This document shows positions 33,634-46,462 of a stretch of DNA of 64,000 nt, piece by piece. The DNA is taken from the NCBI RefSeq assembly GCF_900324485.2, contig NC_046646.1, positions 12,091,156 to 12,155,155 on the forward strand, given 5' to 3'. The notes under the pieces were generated by a model, which worked only from the letters and a program-made list of their open reading frames with translations, searched no databases and had not been told where the DNA came from. Position 1 is the stretch's first letter. Each line of letters begins with the position of its first letter. The translations under genes were made by a program, and so were the position numbers. The DNA is from Mastacembelus armatus. Its lineage: Eukaryota > Chordata > Actinopteri > Synbranchiformes > Mastacembelidae.

Positions 33634-36600
33634 ATGTTCACCAGCAGGAAAAACAGCCTTCCATCCCCCAGCATGGAAGACTCCTTCTTCCCTCTCTCCT
33701 CGCCCTCCTCAGTCTCTCTGTCCTTAACTGTTCCTTCATCCACATCCTCTCCTGGCAGCATTGACAGTGGAGGAGATATAGAGACCGATCTGATACTGGC
33801 TGCAGAGCTGGGTCAGGCTCTACTGGAGAAAAATGAGGAACTTGCAGCCTCTTTAGAGTTGAGGGAGAGGGAGATTGAGGTAAGGATAAAGCTACAGTAA
33901 ATGCATTATAACTGTGACTTATCTATGCAAACGTAATACTATAAAAAAATATCGTGAGGTGGGAATTAAAGTATCAGCAAAAATATTTTACCATGGATAC
34001 ACTTATTACATTTGTGTGATTCTTGCTTACAGTGCAATCCTAAATATATAAAGATTTATAAGTCTGTCAACAACAATAAGCTTCACTTTCAACATGTTGG
34101 TGTACACTTGCTCAGAGTCACTTTACTGGGACACTTTCCATTGTTAATGTTACCTGCAACAATTGTGCTTTTTCTCCTATGACAAGTCAAAATTAGTCCT
34201 GTGAAGGGAGCTATTCTGGTTTTCCCTGAATCTAATTGTGGCCTCTCCAAGTACATTTGTTGCCTGGAAACATGCACTTGCTGTAATTCTACTTCACCGT
34301 CAATGTCACATGAATGTAATTACCCATCTACAGCAATTTAGTGTCTGTGTCTTTTCATGCTGCCTTGAAGTCAGTTAAATGTCCCTGTGTTTAATGTCTC
34401 AGGCTCTACAGCAGGAGAAACATGTTCTTCAGAGGAAGCTGGAGATGAATGAACTGGCGTCCAGGCAAAAAGAGGCAGAGCTGACTGCAGATGTAGCTGC
34501 CTTGAACACTGAGCTTGAGCGACATCACAGCCAGGGAAACAGCCGGCGAAGAGATGAGAGTGAACAGCTGACTCAATTAGCCAATCATAACCAACGATTG
34601 GTGGAGCAGCTAGCAGAGGTTAGTTTATACCCAGACTTAAGCAGCTACTCACGCACCAAAGAAAACATCATGATCTAAGTGTGTGAATAAGTGTGGGAAT
34701 GTGACGTCCCAGTCACAGTGACAGAAACAATGCAGAGAAGCAGGTTCAGGGAGTCCTGTCTCTGTCACTTGTTGAACAAAAGCCTTTCTCAACTTTTTTA
34801 TCTCCCTCCCAACTAGGCTGTAACACTGGAACACACCTTGAGGACTGAGCTTCGTTCACTCAGAGAAGAAATGGAAGAGTCATCTTTTAGTCGTAATATC
34901 GGCTTCACACAGCTAGAAAATATACAAGGAGAGGTATAATTACCAGCCACTTATATATATTTTGCATGAATAAAACCAATGTCAGAGTAACTGGTGCAGT
35001 TTTACTGTGACAGTCATGAGCATATTGTGCCATCTTGAATGCTGTAGGAAAGTAGGCCATAGACAAAAGGCACTGAATTTCAAACATGGCCAAAAGCAGT
35101 GACATTACAATACAACGTGAAATCAAGGAGCTGTTAAAAGCTTTGTGGGACAAGTCCTAGAGTCTTAGTCTTAAGTCTATGTTACCAAGCTGGAAATATT
35201 AGACTAGTAAGTAAACTCAGAGACATTTAACAGGCTCAGGAGTATAAGTATATTTCACAGCATCAAAATGATACTAAGTTATTGTAGTTTAACTAAAATG
35301 AATGAAATTTGCATTGTTCTATAGCCTGAGTGTTCATTTCATACAACACCTTGATACAACACTTACTACTTTCATTCAGCCCTTTCATTGCACCATTTGG
35401 ACATATTTTCACTTTATTCATCTCTTCTTCCCGTCTTCCCATGTAGAATAAAGTTTTGCTGGAGCGGCTGACGTATATAGAGGCACAACTAAAAGCATCA
35501 CAAGAGGACAGCGACAGACTCCGCATAGAGAGAGATGGTCTACGAGAACGACTGTCAGCGCTCCAGATCAAACTGAGAGAGAAGGAAGCAGAGGTAAGGA
35601 TCAGTGACAGATTGGTATTTCAGATTAACAGCGGTGTTGAAAAATGAAATCCTGGGGGAACAGGTAGAGAATAGTACCTGCTGGAGTAGGCATTACTTTC
35701 AATAACAGATTTCACAAGCCTGACTAATTGGAAGCTTTTGATCTGTGTGTGTATGTGTGTGTGTGCCTGTTTCTCACTCTGTGTGTGCTTCTGTGTGTAT
35801 GTAGTTAGAGCAGGAGCAGGGAGTGGTGTTTGAATTGCGAACCATGAATCGCTCTCTGCAGCAAAAAGTTATGAACCTGGGAGAAGAGAGCATCCTGGAC
35901 AGTACTCACACACAACCTTTGTCTCTGCTTAGTGAAATTCAGCAATCACAGGTACACACTGAGCAACCTATGCACAATAACTAACTTTTACCAGTGTGTA
36001 TTAATACTAACACTATACTAATATCCTGCTTTTTATAGTTTGAGAAAGATACTAACTGGCCTGCAAAATTTCCAACCTCTTTGTAGCTAAACTTGCATCG
36101 AAGGCACTAAACATCTAGTAATAAGCATTTCGACCTGATGACCTTTCCTTCTGACGTGTTGTTGTATAAATATCTTCGGCTCTCCAGGCTAAAGAGGCTC
36201 TTCTAGCTCACTCCACGGTCCTGCAAGCGAGAGATGAAGAGATACAAGCACTCAAAGACGAGGTCTGTTCAACTGTGTACAACCACACATACACTATATA
36301 TCTTTTATTTGAATATAAAAAAAGAACATGGTGGTTGACCTGAGTAGAAGAAATGCTTTGGTTTGTTCATTTTTCAGTTCACTGGGTTATGATTGCATGA
36401 TATTAGTGAAATAATATTATTAATTAATGGAGTATTTGTATTGTTGTATCTTTATGGTTAGTAGTTTAAATTCATTAAAGGAACCCTAAATGTTAAAAGG
36501 GGAAGAACAGGGATAAGTCCAACATCAACATATTTACCTTTCGCTTCATTTAAAGTAGTTTATAGGTTTTTTTTAGGTGGTAGAATCACATCAGACAAGT

Positions 36601-37265
36601 TATTATTATTTTCCTAACCAGAATATTTTTTTTAAAAAGTCATATCATTACAATATGTGTGCATTTCACACAGCTGAGGTCTCAAAAGGAAGAACTGGAG
36701 TCTTTAAGGGAGGAAACCACACTATTTAGAGACAGTCCTGAAAAACCAAGCTACAGGTAATGCTACACAACAACATAGAAAATACTTTGATTTGGTTTGA
36801 ATTACAGTAATTTCATTCCAGTGAATCCATTATACAGTATGTTTACAGTTGTTTTTCATATGAATGTGCAGTTCCCTAGAAAGCGAACTGGCCGCAGTGC
36901 TTCAGGAGAAAGAATCGTTAACGCAGCAGCTTCTCAACACCATCAAACACAAAGTAGCCCTGTCTCAAGAGCTGGAGGCCTGGCAGGTGAGTCTGTGTGC
37001 AGGGATAGGAAATTCAAAACAATGTCTTTTGGTACCACTTTTAAAACAGAGCAGTGCACAGATAGACCTTTTCACATCTGGACCTTTTATCTTTCGGCAG
37101 GAGGACATGCGGTTGGTGATCAATCAACAGGTGCAGCAAAAGGAGGAGGAGAGACGGAGGGAAAAAGAGCAAGAGAAGGAGGACACAAGATTGCAAAGAA
37201 GCAAGTCCCTGAAAGTGAAAGGAGAAGGAGGAAAAAAATTCTTCTCTTTTTTTAGGGACAAATAA
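33634..37265 (+). CDS. BICD family-like cargo adapter (BICDL2-like)
   Basis: Coiled-coil dynein/dynactin adapter linking Rab-positive vesicles to the motor. Nine exons: 33634-33879, 34403-34618, 34817-34933, 35447-35593, 35805-35951, 36188-36262, 36674-36756, 36872-36986, 37101-37265; all phases join, giving 436 residues. After a Ser/Pro-rich head, the CC1 box (AAELGQALLEKNEEL, about residue 55-70) that contacts dynein light intermediate chain is present. Continuous heptads follow (LQQEKHVLQRKLEMNE, LANHNQRLVEQLAEA). The C-terminus has KVALSQELEAWQEDMRLVIN and ends KKFFSFFRDK, paralleling the BICDL1 ending SQQLEAWQDDM...RLFSFFRKI as I recall it. It is shorter than human BICDL1 (573) and BICDL2 (508), so the paralogue is uncertain. 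It converges with tomm40l; AATAAA at 37873. Confidence 0.85.
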
Positions 37266-39014
37266 CAGAGAGAAGAGCAGAAGTTCAAATGAATCAAATG
37301 AAAGTATCAGCCACTGTGAGCTTATGCTGCCAAAGTACACTGTGTTATCAGCAATTGAAATGTTTACAGACGTTGTATTTGAAGATATATTTATATATGC
37401 GTGCATGGATGTACAGTAAAAGTGCATCAGTACTCTCAGTTTTTAGGATTTTGTATTAAAAGTTCAAGCTACCCATTAGTCCCAACTGGGTGTTTTACAA
37501 TCTGTTGTTTTTCACCACTGTATCTTACAGATGCACTTTTGAATGTTTGTGCTCACTGTATGTAAAAAGAGTATTACAGTCAATGCACACCAAATTACTG
37601 GAAAGTTCTATATTTGCAAGAGCAGAAATTGAGAATGTTTCAATGTTGAGTGAAACATTTACGCCATTTGTGGACCTTGCTTTATAAACGTACAGAAGAG
37701 AGCGGAAAAAGGAGAGAGACTGGAGGAAAACAACATAAAGTACCAGAGTTTCTGGACTTCTGAGTTCAGTCAGAGGCTGAGCTGAACACAAACACAGTAT
37801 AGTGAGTCATTCCACACAGACACGAAGAACTGAAGAAAAAGAAACCATAACTATAACAGAAATAACATCTTTAATAAATTAAGCCCAAAAAATCAGTCAC
37901 TCCTCCATGCTTATACTACATAATGTATAAATACTACATATGCAAGACTTTATATGTTAAATGGGACTGGAACTGCCCAGAAGCAGCATGAGTAGTGCAG
38001 GTTGCATACAGGTCAGTGTTTCCACATGCCTTCATCTATATACAGTACATATAATACACTCAGTCGAGTCAGTGCATAGCCACTCATCTCAGCTGGAGGT
38101 GCTAATACATGGTACAGCACCTTTTGTCTTAGAGTCAATTGCTCATTTGTGGAAAAAAAAAAAAAAAGATGTTCACAGAGTCAAACACACAATCACTTGC
38201 TCATACTGGTGTAAAACAGAACTGATGTTACTGCCAGCCACACTGTTTTCAGTTCGATCCTCTATGCAGCCAGCTGACAGAAACTGGCTTGAGATAATGA
38301 ATCGGTGAACATTTAATTCGCTTTCTTAATTTCTTACTATTGTGGTGATGCAGAGCGTAGCAACTGCATCAAACCTCAGTTTTATTCATTGTAGCTAGTG
38401 GCATTACCAGTTTTCAGGATTTATGAAAAAGATGCCAAAAAAAAAAAAGCATGATTTTCAAATCATACTGGCACAAATGCAAACCAATGGTTGCCTGGAA
38501 GATAAGGAAGATTCATATATTAGCTTTACAAACAACAATCTACTTTAGAAAATGGTCAGCAGGAAGGTCAGGTATACTGTACATAAATTCTAGTTAATGG
38601 GTTAAAACATGTAAAACATTATTATCTTTTAATACAATCTATGTACATAAAGTTATGGCTGCATACAGTATAAAACTGATTTATTTTTAGTTTACAGTAC
38701 ATTATGCCTCTTATCTTTTCTGCTTAACTTGTCCAGAAGGTGATGTGCATTCTGGTTTCAGGGAGACAGTAACTTCAAATCACAAATGTTCATCCAATCT
38801 TCATGTTGTCACCAATCGGAAAACATCACCTCCATTTCAGAGGTAGGTTTCAAGATGAGATGCATTAGTTTTATGGAGACAGGAGTCCACTATTCAAATG
38901 CTTCAAAGTGTTTTGCTGAGGCTGATAAATCTTGGAAGATTGGATCATTAAGAAGCCTCTGAAATAGGTCTCTGGATGGTTGTACTGACAATGCCAGCAG
39001 GAGTTAGTGGAGGA
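37266..39014. other. 3' UTR region between BICDL and tomm40l
   Basis: Convergent 3' ends: AATAAA on + at 37873 and on - at 38680-38685. A-tracts at 38153-38167 and 38438-38449. No additional gene found. Confidence 0.6.
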
Positions 39015-41180
39015 TTATCCCACGTTGACACCCAGGCCCACCTGCAGCTTGTCACCTCTGTGATTTACAAAGGCACCCATAATCAGGGTTGCAGGAAGCG
39101 GGGTCAGACGCTTCTCCAACACGCCCCCTATTATGCACCGACTATTTATCATACCTGGATATGTACACAGAAAAAGATGCATATATTTTATGTTTTATTA
39201 ATAGGTTTTATTGTGACTTAAAATGATAGAAAGAAATTTACCTCGAAATACCATGTTGGCCTCTGGGAGCTCCATTTGGTACCCAAAAGAGGTTGTGGTC
39301 TCCTGTGTCCTGGTACTGGCTTCAAACTCAACTCCAACTTGAATCTGGAAACACACACACAAACAAACATGCATGCATTCTTGTAATATGCATCTAAAAT
39401 AAATGTACTGGCTCTACCTGTTTGTTGGCTCTGTGATAGTAGCTGGCATGGGCACCTCCCTTCCCAGCATTCAGCGTTGCCACCCAGTTTGGTCCTACAA
39501 AAAAATGAAAGACACTACTGGTTAAATCAACAAAATCAGGTTAGAAAATATGGAAGTTTCACAGTTGTTTTTTTTTTTTTATCTCACTTGAGTATTGTCC
39601 AGCTAATGTGAGAATTCCTCCTTCCTCTGCTCTTCCCCGATGGTAGACCAACTCCCCTCCTAACACCAGTCCAGATGACACACTCTGCAGGAAGTGTGCC
39701 ACAAGGATAACTGTCAAAGAGAAACACACACAGATACATCACAGATTAGATCAGCACTGCAAAAATGCCCTTTACTGCTAATTTTACAGTTACATTCAGT
39801 GAAAAACTACACAGTAAGGAAATCTGGAATATCGGCATTAAAAAATAATATTTTTTGGTGAATATTTACAATTATGCCACTACATTAATGCAGTTTTATC
39901 AGATACTACTGATGACTGTAAAACTGAGTGAGGCTCTTATTAGTCCACATGTCATTTCTCACCTGACTCTCTGATGACGTCTGGATTGGCTATTGTCACA
40001 GCAGCAGTGAAGTCATTCCCTCTGTACTCAGTCTCAAACTGCCACGTTACAAACTGGGACTGTTGGGTCTAAATCACAATCAAAAATTCACATACTGGGG
40101 TGTAACCGACTTTTACAGAGATGGTGACTGAATGTAGGAAAGGGACAGATGGCTTTAAGGAAAAAAGAAAAACATCAGGATCTCACCTGGAACACCGATC
40201 TGGCTCGTACGCGTTCGGTGAGATGCAGCAGAGCATGAGCGTTCAGACTTCCTGAAGAGTCCATCTCACCAATTAATGCTGGGGCATCCTAAAGTTTGAG
40301 GAAGGTTTAAAATGCAACTTATCAACTCAAAAGGCCGAAGTTTTCTATACAGATAAGCACAATCATGATAAAGTAGTGGTATTATATTTAATATCTGATG
40401 ACTTGTGCTTCACCTTGTCTTTGCTGTAATCATCAGACTGCAGATGCTCCACATGAAATCGATAGTATGAAGGACTAACAGCACTGAGATGGAGAGTGTG
40501 ACTGACCTGACAGCAAACATATGCATCACAGTATCTTAAGATGTAATAGATTAACACCTTTATTGTACACAACAAATATATAACAAATAGTTCACATAAA
40601 TGAGTGTGAGTGGAAGTGTTACCTTGAAGAAGCTGCTAAGAGTTTTATTAATGATCATCTTAACTCCCTCAATCTGTTGAGGAAAAACATCTGAGGAGAT
40701 CAGGAGAAAAACAGCATAAGGATTAGAAACATTAATAACACATTTTTTTATACTCTGTAATTGTCTTACTCTTCACCATTTCAAATATTAACTGCTTTTA
40801 ATATCAACATTTTTCAGGGAAATGGAGCATTGTCACCTCAGTGAGGGTTAAGGGTGGCAGTTTCTTTGGCCACATCTGTATATATTATATATATATATAA
40901 TATATATATATTTTTTAATGACAATACACTTGATTACATTTCTCTGTGTATTGTTCGGTATGTACACTGCACTTCTTGCTTCCTAGCCAGACATGCCTTT
41001 GCAGCTCCTGTGGAGAGAGTGAAAGCTGCCTGGGTTGGGTAGGCGGCCATCTCTCCTCTCCCAGCGTGGCGGACTGTCCCAGTGAGCAGGATGTGCATCC
41101 CAACGAGAAGGAGAAGGGTCCTTCGAGAAAGGCCAGTTGTGGTGGCCCGCGCCGGAAGACACAGCCAGAACGCTGCCCAT
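39015..41180 (-). CDS. tomm40l: tomm40l, Tom40-like mitochondrial import pore
   Basis: Beta-barrel channel of the outer-membrane TOM complex. Nine coding exons: 40997-41180, 40623-40690, 40414-40506, 40187-40288, 39963-40068, 39588-39710, 39418-39494, 39242-39344, 39015-39154; the sum is in frame, 331 residues. Start chosen at MGSVLAVSS (41180) because Tom40 proteins begin MGN(V/T)L; an in-frame ATG nine codons upstream is less likely. Family signatures: [83 protein letters not shown], the hinge [20 protein letters not shown], and the C-terminal beta-signal region [19 protein letters not shown] and EANMVFRG favour TOMM40L over TOMM40. The first intron needs a GC donor (AAAG|GCATGT). Confidence 0.92.
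40876..40915. repeat. AT-rich palindromic microsatellite in tomm40l intron 1
   Basis: Runs of TATATA with self-complementary halves. Confidence 0.7.
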
Positions 41181-42410
41181 GTGGGCACAACACGTCCTGC
41201 AAGGCAAAACAGAGACAAAGTTGATTCAAGATGATGCATTGACCCATTCAGTCATCTCTTTTACAGGCGGTATGTTTATGTGAGTATATCCTTTAGGGAA
41301 GACAGCGGAGGCATGGCATAGAGCAAAGGGAAAAAAAACACACATTTTCCTTGAGCAGGTGTCCTTTACCCAGATCTTGAAGCTGACAATGTTTACATGA
41401 AGTACAGACAATGTTTTCATCATAAATAATATTCACAGATCCAGCTTTGCACAAACACCTACACTCACAATTTGATGACCTCAAAACTGAGAATAAAAAC
41501 TTCTATTTTTCAACCAGTTTTGGTTGGTCTCTAAACTGGTTTGTATTGGATTTGAAACTGGCACTTCCAAGGGTGATTAGGATGATGCGCATGATAACGC
41601 ATATCATGTCTTATTTCATATGCAGGTGCAGCAGTTCCGTTAGCGACCGTGACCTTAGCATCAGTAAATCCTCCGCTGGTTTCACTACCTGATTCCGATG
41701 TTATCGAGAGGCGTTAAATTCCCGAGCTGCTCCGAGAATTACACATTAGAAAAGCTGCCGGGTAGATTTCCCTCTTCCATTAACTACTAGCTAATATGCG
41801 AAGACTACTGATGCTGCAAATAGCTCCCTCCTCCAGATGTGATGCGCCACCCTGCAGATACGTCCCACTGAAAACATGAGATGAACGAAGTGGTCTGAAA
41901 TATTACACTTTTACATTCATATCTATACAACCAACAACGCAGTTGTAGCATTGTTAAAATAACAACTACACTTTTTCATTTTCACCTAGATAACGTAACA
42001 TCTAACTGTTTTGCGTGTTGACGCTTATAGGACTCGGGTAAAAAGCCTACCGTCCCTGTGGGTTTGTTTCCCGTCGGACTACTGTATTTGTGACACAGTG
42101 TTCGACGTAAGCCGCTACAGGTGGGACTGGGACAGTATTTGGTTTTCATGCGCTGCACCTTCGGGGAACGGGAGAAGGTCAGCGGGTTTTTTCTGCATTA
42201 TAGTCACTGTAATGTGTGTAACGTTATTTAACCGAGCCAGCATTAAAACGCTAAAACATGCAGGTGCTGCCATCAGACCGTGAAGAAGACTGAGGGCATT
42301 GACTCGCTCTTTTCGCGCATCTCTTCCTTCGGCACTCAGAGATATTAAACGGGGGCAGTTTTTTTGTGAATCTGTTCTTTTTTATGTGTTTCCACACTGT
42401 TAAACTGGAC
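41181..42410. other. Divergent promoter region, tomm40l / fdxacb1
   Basis: About 1.2 kb separating two start codons that point away from each other. GC content and CpG frequency rise near 41620-42300, suggesting a shared promoter. No separate gene supported. Confidence 0.5.
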
Positions 42411-44921
42411 ATGTCTCCTTCACGGTCCATACTGCTAGTGGGAGAAGGGAACTTCTCGTTTTCTGCCGCTATGAGCCAGTTGTACTTTGAGACTGAGAGC
42501 AGTGTGACGGCCACCTGTCTGCAGCGCCAGGACGAGGCACTGCGGCATGAAGGTGCAGCCGATAACATTCAGATAATCAAGGACTCAGGTACGCGTTTGT
42601 GTGTGTTTTTTCAAACTGCACCGAGAGCATTTGATGAGGCTGCATTTAATGCGTTTCTTCACTGTTGTGTAGGTGGGACTGTGCTTTTCGAAGTGGACTG
42701 CACAAAGCTGGGGGAATGTGCGTCTCTGCAGGGCCGAGTGTTTGACCGTGTGGTGTTCAACTTTCCTCACTGCGGGAGAAAGAGTGGAGTTAAAAAGAAC
42801 AGAGAACTGCTGAAAAACTTCTTCTTCAGGTATTACTACATCTGGGACATCCAGTCCTTTTTCCCCATTTCTACAGCTTCACTGTCAGATTTATTACACC
42901 CCTGCCTGTGTTTAGACAGCATTCATCATTTGTGAACTTTGACCTCTTTTGTTAAATTACTGTACACAAAGGGTTGTAAAAACATTATAGAGCAATTATT
43001 AGAGCTGAAACTGTCCAAGTCGTCTACATACTCTATGAATTAAAAAAAAGTTTCCATGACTTGGGTTTATGTTTGTGTGCCTCCAGTTGCGTTCAGGTGT
43101 TGGCTGAAGACGGGGAGGTTCATGTTTCCTTATGCAATGGACAAGGTGGGACACCAGCGGACCAGCCGAAGCGAGAGTGGCACAACAGCTGGCAGGTGGC
43201 TGCCATGGCAGCAGAAGCACATCTAATCCTCAGTGACGTCCATCCCTTTGACGGTGAGAAATACCAGAGCTACAAGTGCACTGGATACAGGTAAGGAGTG
43301 CAGGTGAGTGTTATAGTGTTCAAATAGGGTATATGTGTGTGTGCATTTTAGGTATGATTTTGCATGTTTTTGTCTAATGATGGTGTTACTGATGTACAGG
43401 AGCCAGGATAAGGGCTTTCATGTGGAGAAGGCTTTGATCCATGTGTTTACTCGCAGCCTCCTATACACCTCTGCTCAGGTGGTTAAGGTGGAGGAGGTTG
43501 TTGAAGAGGGGAACGTCCAGTACACTATACCAGCTGAGCTCAGTGATTACATATTCAGGTGCAGTAACACAGAAACTCTCATGCTGTTTGAGTAATCAGC
43601 CTTCAACATGAAGAAGGTTACATAACTATGTGCTTATTGTGTCTTATTTTTCATCAGGGGCTTTCTCTGCTCAGGTTCTGTCCACCCCGTCAGGTTGGTG
43701 CAAGATTTTCTTCTCAAAGGACTGGAGGAGAAGTGGTCGGTCTCCATGACGACAGAAACCGTTCCTCTGCTCCTGTCGGCCAAACAGCTGCAGATGAGCT
43801 GCTGTGATGTAGACAGTACAGACTGCTACCGGATCCACCTGCTTCAAAAGGACCATAACTGTGATGCTCAATCCTCTACCGACAAACAAAAATGTCAGTT
43901 AACATTTTTGGACAGTCAGGTGGGTGCAGACAGTCAGAACATTATGTCAGGTCCATGTGTTATCTCAGACAAAACATGCAGGGTGAGGAGCAAAGCAGCT
44001 GAGAGCTTAAGGTCTGCACACTCTCTTGATATTGATCCTGAGGAGGAAAATGCACTTTATATGCTGCGTCCATCTCTGCTTCCTCAAATGGAAGAGCTTC
44101 TAACTAAAAAAGAGGAGCTGACCAACAGTGCAGGGAAACATGGGGAGAATGATGAAGATAACAGAAGTGGTGAAGTTAAAGTAAATAAGAAGGAGGGAGG
44201 CTGTGGGGACAGTAATGGTGTTACCAGCTTGTTATTTGGCATTAGCGGCCTCGTGTTCAGGAATGTGCCCATCAAACTCTGGGCTCAGCCTGCCTTTCAC
44301 GAGCTTCTCCTCAGGGGAGTTTTACCTTCACAATGTGAGCCAATCACATTGCTTGGGCAAAGACTGGAAACATTGCTCAAACCTTATGGAGTCGGCCTGG
44401 TTACAGAACAGAGAGGACTGCGTATGACGGCACAGCCGGTGGGTTTGGTTGGTAAGGTGTTTGCAAGCAATGCAGGTGACAACGCTGGCCATGTCAGTGT
44501 CACCGTGTCCGTAAATTTGGACCTTCTTGCCGTGCTCCTGTTCTCCATCCCCGACTGGCGGCTGCTGTGGTCACATGACCCACGCTTTTTAAAGCAGTTT
44601 TCACTTTGCCCATCACCAGGGACACATTTTCACCCATTTTCCCTGTTCCCAGAGCATTTCAACTTTGACATCAGCTTCTGGACAGGGCCAATGTGGGAGG
44701 AGAAGAAATTCCATGCAGTGGTCCGAGAGGCCAGTCATGGGACTGTGGAGCAAGTTAAACTAATTGATATGTTCTCACATCCTGACCTGAGCCAGACCAG
44801 TTACTGCTACAGACTCGTCTACCACTCACACTCACATGCTCTGTCACACACACAAGCACTCCAGTTTCACAAACATCTTGAGTCATTACTTTCCTCTCGG
44901 TTGCAAGTCACCATCAGGTAG
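42411..44921 (+). CDS. fdxacb1: fdxacb1, ferredoxin-fold anticodon-binding domain protein 1
   Basis: Five exons (42411-42588, 42673-42829, 43087-43290, 43400-43558, 43658-44921), in frame, 653 residues (human 624). The start is MSPSRSILLVGEGNFSFS; an upstream in-frame ATG at 42366 is less likely because the family begins just before LLVGEGNFSF. The N-terminal ~220 residues form the Rossmann-like BMT5/DUF2431 domain: FDRVVFNFPHCGRKSGVKKNR, GQGGTPADQPKREWHNSWQV, YKCTGYRSQDKGFHVEKAL. The middle is PheRS-like with a charged, low-complexity linker (residues ~370-400). The last ~95 residues are the FDX-ACB fold as in the phenylalanyl-tRNA synthetase C-terminus (FDISFWTGPMWEEKKFHAVV, then YCYRLVYHSH). 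The human protein's function is not settled; an RNA-related role is inferred. AATAAA at 45129. Confidence 0.95.
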
Positions 44922-45899
44922 CTGCATTTCAGTCTCTCATAGGTACATGGATTTAATGTCTTATTTTTTTTCAGATATTAAAATTACAAGTCTATTTATG
45001 ACTGTTAGGACAAATATAAACATCTGCAAAACTGTAGATGAGCATATAGAATATCTGAGGCATTGCTTTCTATAGTTTGTCTTTGAAATGACTAAAGGAT
45101 TTCTGTGTATCTGTGTGTTTTATCATACAATAAACTTGTTATTTCAGATACATTTGTGATCTGTTGATAATCAGTGCAAAATGGTAAAAGACGTGTGACA
45201 ATGCATAAAAGCCAGTATTTGCATCTAAATAATTCAGTTTAACTCCTCTGAGGTTATATATTTGAGACTTTTGGAAAGAACTGTATTCAAAGAACTTTGC
45301 TAATAAAAAAGTAAAGACGTTAGAGATTAAGATGTGTTAGGTTTATAAGCTGTTTATTTTTTTTCAGAGTAATTTTGTGGAAATATGTAAAATGTATTCT
45401 TTGAATGTTTGTTTTTAGGCAAATGTCGCATTTTGCCTGTTTACCTGACCTGCTATGTCTATATTTGAAATGACCTGTAATTCATTTATAAAATATTAGT
45501 ATATTTATATAGTTATACACTGTGCAATACATAAGTTATGGGGGTTAGGAGCCCGATACTTAAAAGATCTATTTAAAAACATAACTAAGCATTTTAGTTC
45601 CTTTAATGGTTATTTATTCAGTCTGTGTGATAAATATATGGACAATAAGTGAAAAAATAAAGTTAATATTTGAAAAATTATTATTGCACATGCCATCGTT
45701 AAATTGTTTTACTTTTTTAAGTTTATGAAATAAAACATTAACAGTTCAGTGGCTGTATTTAATTATTCTCACTTCAAAAATCAAACAAATATGTAATTTG
45801 CCTATTTTGCATAAATGTCAGAACCATACTGAAAGCTGTCAATAACCGGACATTGCCGAAAATGACCGAAGTTCCGACTCGTGAGAAGCGTCGCTAAAC
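44922..45899. other. Intergenic, fdxacb1 to alg9
   Basis: fdxacb1 3' UTR (AATAAA at 45129), AT-rich spacer, then the alg9 5' region. The two genes are in the same orientation, as in human. Confidence 0.6.
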
Positions 45900-46431
45900 A
45901 TGGCGGCCAAGGCGCTTCGGCAGCGAACCAGGCGAGGCAGTAGACAAGATGTCAACAACGTGAACGTCTCCGCCGAAGCTCGGCCACCGAAAGAAGAGAA
46001 AGGCAGCGATGACACTAAAAACACAGACACCCGGCAAGAGTGAGTATGAGCCGAGAGGAAAGACGTCAGAGTCGTCGGTGCTAGACGCTCCATCCCCGGG
46101 CTGACTGACAGCCTGAGCGGGGGTAGCTAGCTGGTTAGCTAGCAACTTTGATAAGTTTTGGACATAACAGTGACTGATATCGTCCACCTAACCATCTACA
46201 GCACCGTGTGCTTACTGACATATGAACTACAATGTCTGCTCGGTGTTTAATCCTCAGTAACTACTAGTTACACCTTTGAGTTTGTAACGTAGTGGAGTCG
46301 CTGGTCAGCTTCATTCATTCAGTCCAGTGTCTGGGTTAGGACTGACACCATGGGGTCATCTCATGCTCAGCACTTACCTAAACACTTATTATTAATCTGT
46401 GGATGGTGCTGCTGACACGTGGCTTAGGTCC

Positions 46432-46462
<31 letters not shown>

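Noticed and set aside
40934-41247. Overlapping frames on both strands around tomm40l exon 1
   Set aside because: Only the minus frame beginning MGSVLAVSS joins the rest of a Tom40 protein; the others are GC-rich shadows.
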